Below the pieces are notes generated by a model, which worked only from the letters and a program-made list of their open reading frames with translations, had not been told where the DNA came from and did no database searches. A DNA stretch of 64,000 bases from an uncultured Duncaniella sp. (GTDB lineage: Bacteria; Bacteroidota; Bacteroidia; Bacteroidales; Muribaculaceae), in the NCBI GenBank assembly GCA_910577255.1, contig CAJTMH010000005.1:62001-126000 (forward strand). Reading direction: 5' to 3'. Positions within the stretch are counted from its first letter, which is position 1. Each line of letters begins with the position of its first letter. Both the position numbers and the translations under genes were made by a program. Shown here in pieces: positions 61,205 to 64,000 of this stretch.

Positions 61205-62019
61205 TACTCTGTTTTTCAGGCACCGGCAACAGTGCTTTCGTGGCCGATGTGCTCAGTCGGAGGCTCCATGACCGAGTTGTCCGCCTCACTCCTGAACTTC
61301 TTGCCTCAGGCAGTTCTCTATTGGCCGATCAGGAGAGGGTGATATGGGTTTTCCCCGTCTATTCCTGGGGTGTGCCTCCTTATGTGAGGCGTTTTATCGC
61401 CGGTCTTGACATACGTGGTGCTGTATCCCATCATCTCGTGATGACTTGTGGCGACGACGCTGGCCTTACTGCCTCCATGTGGCGTAAAGACATTGCCTTG
61501 CGTGGTTGGCAATCAGGATTGGCATTCACGGTCATCATGCCGAACAATTATGTGTGCATGACAGGATTTGATGTCGATTCCAAGCAATTGGCTGAGTCAA
61601 AACTCGCGGCTGCTGGCAACAGGATTGACGAGATCATCCGTAGGCTCTCCACTGCGGACCGTGAGGTGGCCGATTATGTGACAAAGGGTAGCTTTGCATG
61701 GTTTAAGACTCGTATTATCTATCCTTGGTTCGTGCGTTATGCCATGTCGCCCAAACCGTTCCGGAGCAGCTCAGCATGCATATCGTGTGGCAAGTGTGCC
61801 GCCATCTGTCCTACCGGCAATATTGTTATGTCCCTACCTGCTGACCCCGCAGCAGCTCCGCGCCCACGCAAACGTCCATCTTGGGGTGATAATTGCGCAG
61901 GTTGTCTGGCATGTTATCATGTGTGTCCTCGCCATGCTGTCGAATATGGCAAATCAACACTTCGCAAAGGTCAGTATCTGAATCCGGTGATATATCCCTC
62001 TGTAAAAAAATGTGAGTAA
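61201..62019 (+). CDS. EFR1-type ferredoxin with flavodoxin-like domain
   Basis: This 272-residue protein has an N-terminal flavodoxin-like fold (ILCFSGTGNSAFVADVLSRR; WVFPVYSWGVPPYVRRFI) and a C-terminal two-cluster ferredoxin (CISCGKCAAICPTGNI and CAGCLACYHVCPRHAV, each CxxCxxCxxxCP). It should carry FMN and two 4Fe-4S clusters and move electrons in the cytoplasm. Its partner is unknown. The start overlaps the DUF2027-Smr stop by four bases. Confidence 0.92.
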   Translation: MILCFSGTGNSAFVADVLSRRLHDRVVRLTPELLASGSSLLADQERVIWVFPVYSWGVPPYVRRFIAGLDIRGAVSHHLVMTCGDDAGLTASMWRKDIALRGWQSGLAFTVIMPNNYVCMTGFDVDSKQLAESKLAAAGNRIDEIIRRLSTADREVADYVTKGSFAWFKTRIIYPWFVRYAMSPKPFRSSSACISCGKCAAICPTGNIVMSLPADPAAAPRPRKRPSWGDNCAGCLACYHVCPRHAVEYGKSTLRKGQYLNPVIYPSVKKCE

Positions 62020-62103
62020 GCCTGAACAATAGTGCGGTCCGGAATGTTATTCTTCTGTAAACTCAAAACTCGTTAATCTATTGTTTATTAATTACTATTG
62101 TTT

Positions 62104-62685
62104 ATGGAGAAAAAATCAATAAAAGGTACTCAGACCGAACATAATCTTCTCGCTGCATTCGCAGGCGAGAGCCAGGCCCGCTCACGTTACACCCTTTTTG
62201 CCAAAAAAGCTAAGGAAGAGGGATATGAACAGATTGCCAAAGTATTTCTTATTACAGCAGAGCAGGAATTGAGCCATGCAGAGCTCTTCTTCTCGCGTCT
62301 TGAAGGTGGTGTTGTGAATATCAACGCCGGTTATCCCGCAGGAGTGGTGGCCGATACAATGACCAACCTCCGGGAGGCTGCAGCAGGTGAACGCGAAGAA
62401 TGGAGTGACCTCTACTCATCGTTCGCTCAGACTGCAATCGACGAGGGATTTAAAGATATCGCCGCTCTTTTCAAGAATGTGGCAAAGGTTGAGGTTGAGC
62501 ATGAGGAACGTTATCTTCGTCTCCTCGATCGTCTCACCAACGAGCAGGAATTTTCACAGCCCGAGGAAACAGAATGGCAGTGCATGCATTGCGGCTACGT
62601 CCACAAAGGCAAGTCAGCACCCAAGCGTTGTCCCGTTTGTGGCAAGGAGCAGGGTTACTTCGAGCGTAAAGCTGAGAACTACTGA
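62104..62685 (+). CDS. rbr: Rubrerythrin
   Basis: This 193-residue protein has the diiron four-helix bundle with its Glu/His ligands (NLLAAFAGESQARSRYTLFA; TAEQELSHAELFF; AKVEVEHEERYLRLLDR) and a C-terminal rubredoxin domain (WQCMHCGYVHKG and CPVCGKEQGYF). It reduces hydrogen peroxide and protects anaerobes from oxygen stress. ATG 62104 (MEKKSIKGTQTEHN) is the real start; the frame is open six bases further upstream only through a TTG. Confidence 0.96.
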   Translation: MEKKSIKGTQTEHNLLAAFAGESQARSRYTLFAKKAKEEGYEQIAKVFLITAEQELSHAELFFSRLEGGVVNINAGYPAGVVADTMTNLREAAAGEREEWSDLYSSFAQTAIDEGFKDIAALFKNVAKVEVEHEERYLRLLDRLTNEQEFSQPEETEWQCMHCGYVHKGKSAPKRCPVCGKEQGYFERKAENY

Positions 62686-62767
62686 TTCATTTCCGTCCCT
62701 GGAAATCCAATCCACTCCCTCCTCAAAAATCAACAGAACCATATCAAGGGAATCCTCCCGATAATAC

Positions 62768-62798
62768 ACGGAGAGCAGCCTGTCAGGCTGCTCTCCGT
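62768..62798 (+). terminator. Terminator of rubrerythrin
   Basis: ACGGAGAGCAGCC (62768-62780) pairs perfectly with GGCTGCTCTCCGT (62786-62798), loop TGTCA, followed by a T-rich TTGCTTGCTTT. Confidence 0.85.
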
Positions 62799-62883
62799 TG
62801 CTTGCTTTATGGCCAATATTTATTTGGAAGGGAGGATTATGTTGATTTTTCGATTGAGCCTTTTGCTTTGTGGGCAAGTCGCA

Positions 62884-62936
62884 AATCAGACCCGGAAGAT
62901 GATGGTTAGGATCATCCTCCGGGTCTGATTAGTTTT
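62884..62936. terminator. Terminator-like hairpin between rbr and the zeta-toxin operon
   Basis: AATCAGACCCGGA (62884-62896) pairs with TCCGGGTCTGATT (62918-62930), with an inner GATGAT/ATCATC stem. AGTTTT follows on the plus strand and TTTGCG on the minus strand, so it may serve either direction. Confidence 0.75.
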
Positions 62937-62992
62937 GATAGCAGTCTTTAGGCTTGGCCTTCTGGACTGCCGGGGAGCATTACTCGGATGCC

Positions 62993-63214
62993 TCAGGCAT
63001 TCTCGTACATGCTGGTCATTTCATTCACGCCCTCAGCAAGGAAATGGTCGAGCGCCTCCTTGGCCGACATGGTATATATCGTTCCGTCATCGTGAGCATA
63101 GACCACTGTTTGTCCCTTGATGATTTTATCAAGGAGGCATTTCTCCACAGCTATCTCCATGCCGCGGGCTAACTTCTCTGCAATGTTATCACTCTGTTGG
63201 TTCTTCTCCATCAT
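62993..63214 (-). CDS. Small unknown protein paired with the zeta-toxin-like kinase
   Basis: The 73-residue product (MMEKNQQSDNIAEKLARGME, then IIKGQTVVYAHDDGTIYTMSAKEALDHFL) is predicted soluble and partly helical. Its start at 63214 or 63211 lies inside the end of the zeta-toxin-like gene (overlap of about 26 bases), so both are made from one mRNA. It may be the antitoxin or accessory partner, although zeta systems usually have the antitoxin first. Family not recognised. Confidence 0.65.
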   Translation of the reverse strand: MMEKNQQSDNIAEKLARGMEIAVEKCLLDKIIKGQTVVYAHDDGTIYTMSAKEALDHFLAEGVNEMTSMYENA

Positions 63215-63764
63215 TCTTGATTCGATTGTAAATTTCAGGTGCCAGCGTGACTGTGTCATTTGCCACAACCAGTGGTCGGCACTTGGTATTGTCGATAATG
63301 GTCCATGTATCGACTATCGGCATGAATAGTTTAAAAAGATTATTGATTCCATGATGATACCGGCGGACTATGACATCCTTCGGTATGTTATGTCCTCCTT
63401 CGCTTACGCGCTGGGCCACACGTTTGACGGCCAGCTGAGGCGAGGAGAGCCAGATGTAGAGTAGGTGCACCAGATATCCCAGCTTGTGTGCTTTCGACAC
63501 AAGCGCGTGATAACTGCGTGTTGCCAGCGTGGTCTCAATGGCGAACGTAGCACCCTTGTGGAGCAATTCCTCGATGCGGTTGAGCATTATACGCCCTGCT
63601 TCAAAGGAGACGCTTTCGGGATGAAACGGCGACAATCCCTTGGCTATCTCATCGGCGTTCACAAACTGTTGGCAGTCGAGAACATCGGGCAGCAATGTGA
63701 ACGATGCGGTGGTTTTGCCGGCACCGTTGCATCCTGCAATGATATATAAACTGGGCGATTTCAT
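63189..63764 (-). CDS. Zeta-toxin-like P-loop kinase
   Basis: This 191-residue protein has the Walker A GCNGAGKTT (residues 11-19), followed by FVNADEIAKGLSPF and later AVKRVAQRVSEGGHNIPKDV, where the RxxxRVxxGGHxIP pattern is typical of zeta-toxin-type kinases. True zeta toxins phosphorylate UDP-N-acetylglucosamine and block cell-wall synthesis. This branch is common in chromosomes and may have another substrate. It is followed by a small overlapping gene. Just beyond lies alanine racemase, another cell-wall gene, on the same strand. Confidence 0.85.
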   Translation of the reverse strand: MKSPSLYIIAGCNGAGKTTASFTLLPDVLDCQQFVNADEIAKGLSPFHPESVSFEAGRIMLNRIEELLHKGATFAIETTLATRSYHALVSKAHKLGYLVHLLYIWLSSPQLAVKRVAQRVSEGGHNIPKDVIVRRYHHGINNLFKLFMPIVDTWTIIDNTKCRPLVVANDTVTLAPEIYNRIKNDGEEPTE

Positions 63765-63802
63765 AGTGTAAAGTGTTTTTTATTGATTAATTAATGGTTT
63801 CT

Positions 63803-64000
63803 TCATTCTCTATAATATACGCGTTTGACGCGTTGAGATATCGAGGTCAACACCTCGTAGGGGATAGTCCCGAGAATCTCAGCTATTGTGTCGATGGGCA
63901 TATTCTCACCGAACACCTCCACGCGGTCGCCAACATGCACATCAGGAACATCGGTGACGTCGAGCATGCAGGCATCCATGCAGATATTACCTACGGTGGG
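63803..64000 (-). CDS. alr: Alanine racemase, C-terminal end (probably the MurF-Alr fusion)
   Basis: The last 65 residues are visible: TVGNICMDACMLDVTDVPDV, GDRVEVFGENMPIDTIAEIL and YEVLTSISQRVKRVYY, the standard alanine racemase C-terminal beta domain, including the Cys-Met-Asp active-site region. The enzyme makes D-alanine for peptidoglycan. In Bacteroidales it is usually the C-terminal half of a MurF-Alr fusion, but that part lies outside the window. The gene is cut by the window edge. Confidence 0.93.
   Translation of the reverse strand, partial: PTVGNICMDACMLDVTDVPDVHVGDRVEVFGENMPIDTIAEILGTIPYEVLTSISQRVKRVYYRE

Larger units (their letters stand above)
62686..62992. other. Gene-free gap with two hairpins
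   Basis: No gene is visible here. It holds two terminator hairpins (62768-62798 and 62884-62930) and two short inverted copies of AAAAATCAACA (about 62724 and 62840) whose meaning is unclear. Confidence 0.5.

Noticed and set aside
62713..62865. Inverted copies of AAAAATCAACA between rbr and the zeta operon as a small mobile element
   Set aside because: The flanking sequences do not continue the symmetry, there is no target duplication, and the copies are only 11 bases.

Overview
The window looks like chromosome of a gut Bacteroidales bacterium, most probably Muribaculaceae-like. This rests on repeated TAnnTTTG -7 promoter elements without Shine-Dalgarno-dependent starts, and on lineage-typical families: the degenerate EF-G paralogue EF-G2, a BT_3928-type DoxX protein, a DUF2027-Smr protein, a tandem DUF1599 protein, an EFR1 ferredoxin, ClpC, FdtA/FdtB sugar enzymes and secreted GH2/GH53 enzymes. 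The genus is an inference.

Bases 1-16.9 kb are an accessory island. The first 11.6 kb, AT-richer than the rest, is one tightly coupled minus-strand operon: an XRE regulator, a radical SAM enzyme, then the DNA phosphorothioation-dependent restriction proteins DptF, DptG and DptH, then a broken Fic gene and a broken AlbA_2 gene. No phosphorothioation modification gene (dndA-E) is present in the window, so a restriction module led by a radical SAM protein is the most interesting item here. An 11-bp-arm inverted repeat covers the XRE promoter. From 11.6 to 14.7 kb lies a translationally coupled mobilisation operon (MobC-like, MOBP-type relaxase with a stop codon at its probable catalytic tyrosine, a coiled-coil membrane protein, and two paralogous unknown proteins). 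From 14.7 to 16.9 kb come gene remnants, an ADP-ribosylglycohydrolase and a small unknown gene. No integrase is seen. The island stops at the 3' end of mnmE.

From 17 kb onward the content is mostly core chromosome: mnmE with a membrane-anchored nuclease and fdtA/fdtB; the EF-G2 paralogue; alaS; a SpoU methylase; an outer-membrane barrel; tRNA-Gly x2, tRNA-Leu and tRNA-His; gpmA; carbonic anhydrase; an FRG-domain gene; lepA. At 33.4-39.6 kb a three-gene operon (GH2, GH53, clan GH-A enzyme) probably degrades beta-1,4-galactan or arabinogalactan outside the cytoplasm. At 39.8-42.3 kb an ECF sigma factor heads an envelope operon. Then come clpC, gyrA, a TPR protein, DUF1599, DoxX, nhaA, pgk, a TSCPD protein, an S9 peptidase, uvrA, DUF2027-Smr, EFR1, rubrerythrin, a zeta-toxin-like kinase with a small partner, and the 3' end of alanine racemase at the window edge.

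Strong hairpin terminators separate most core transcription units.
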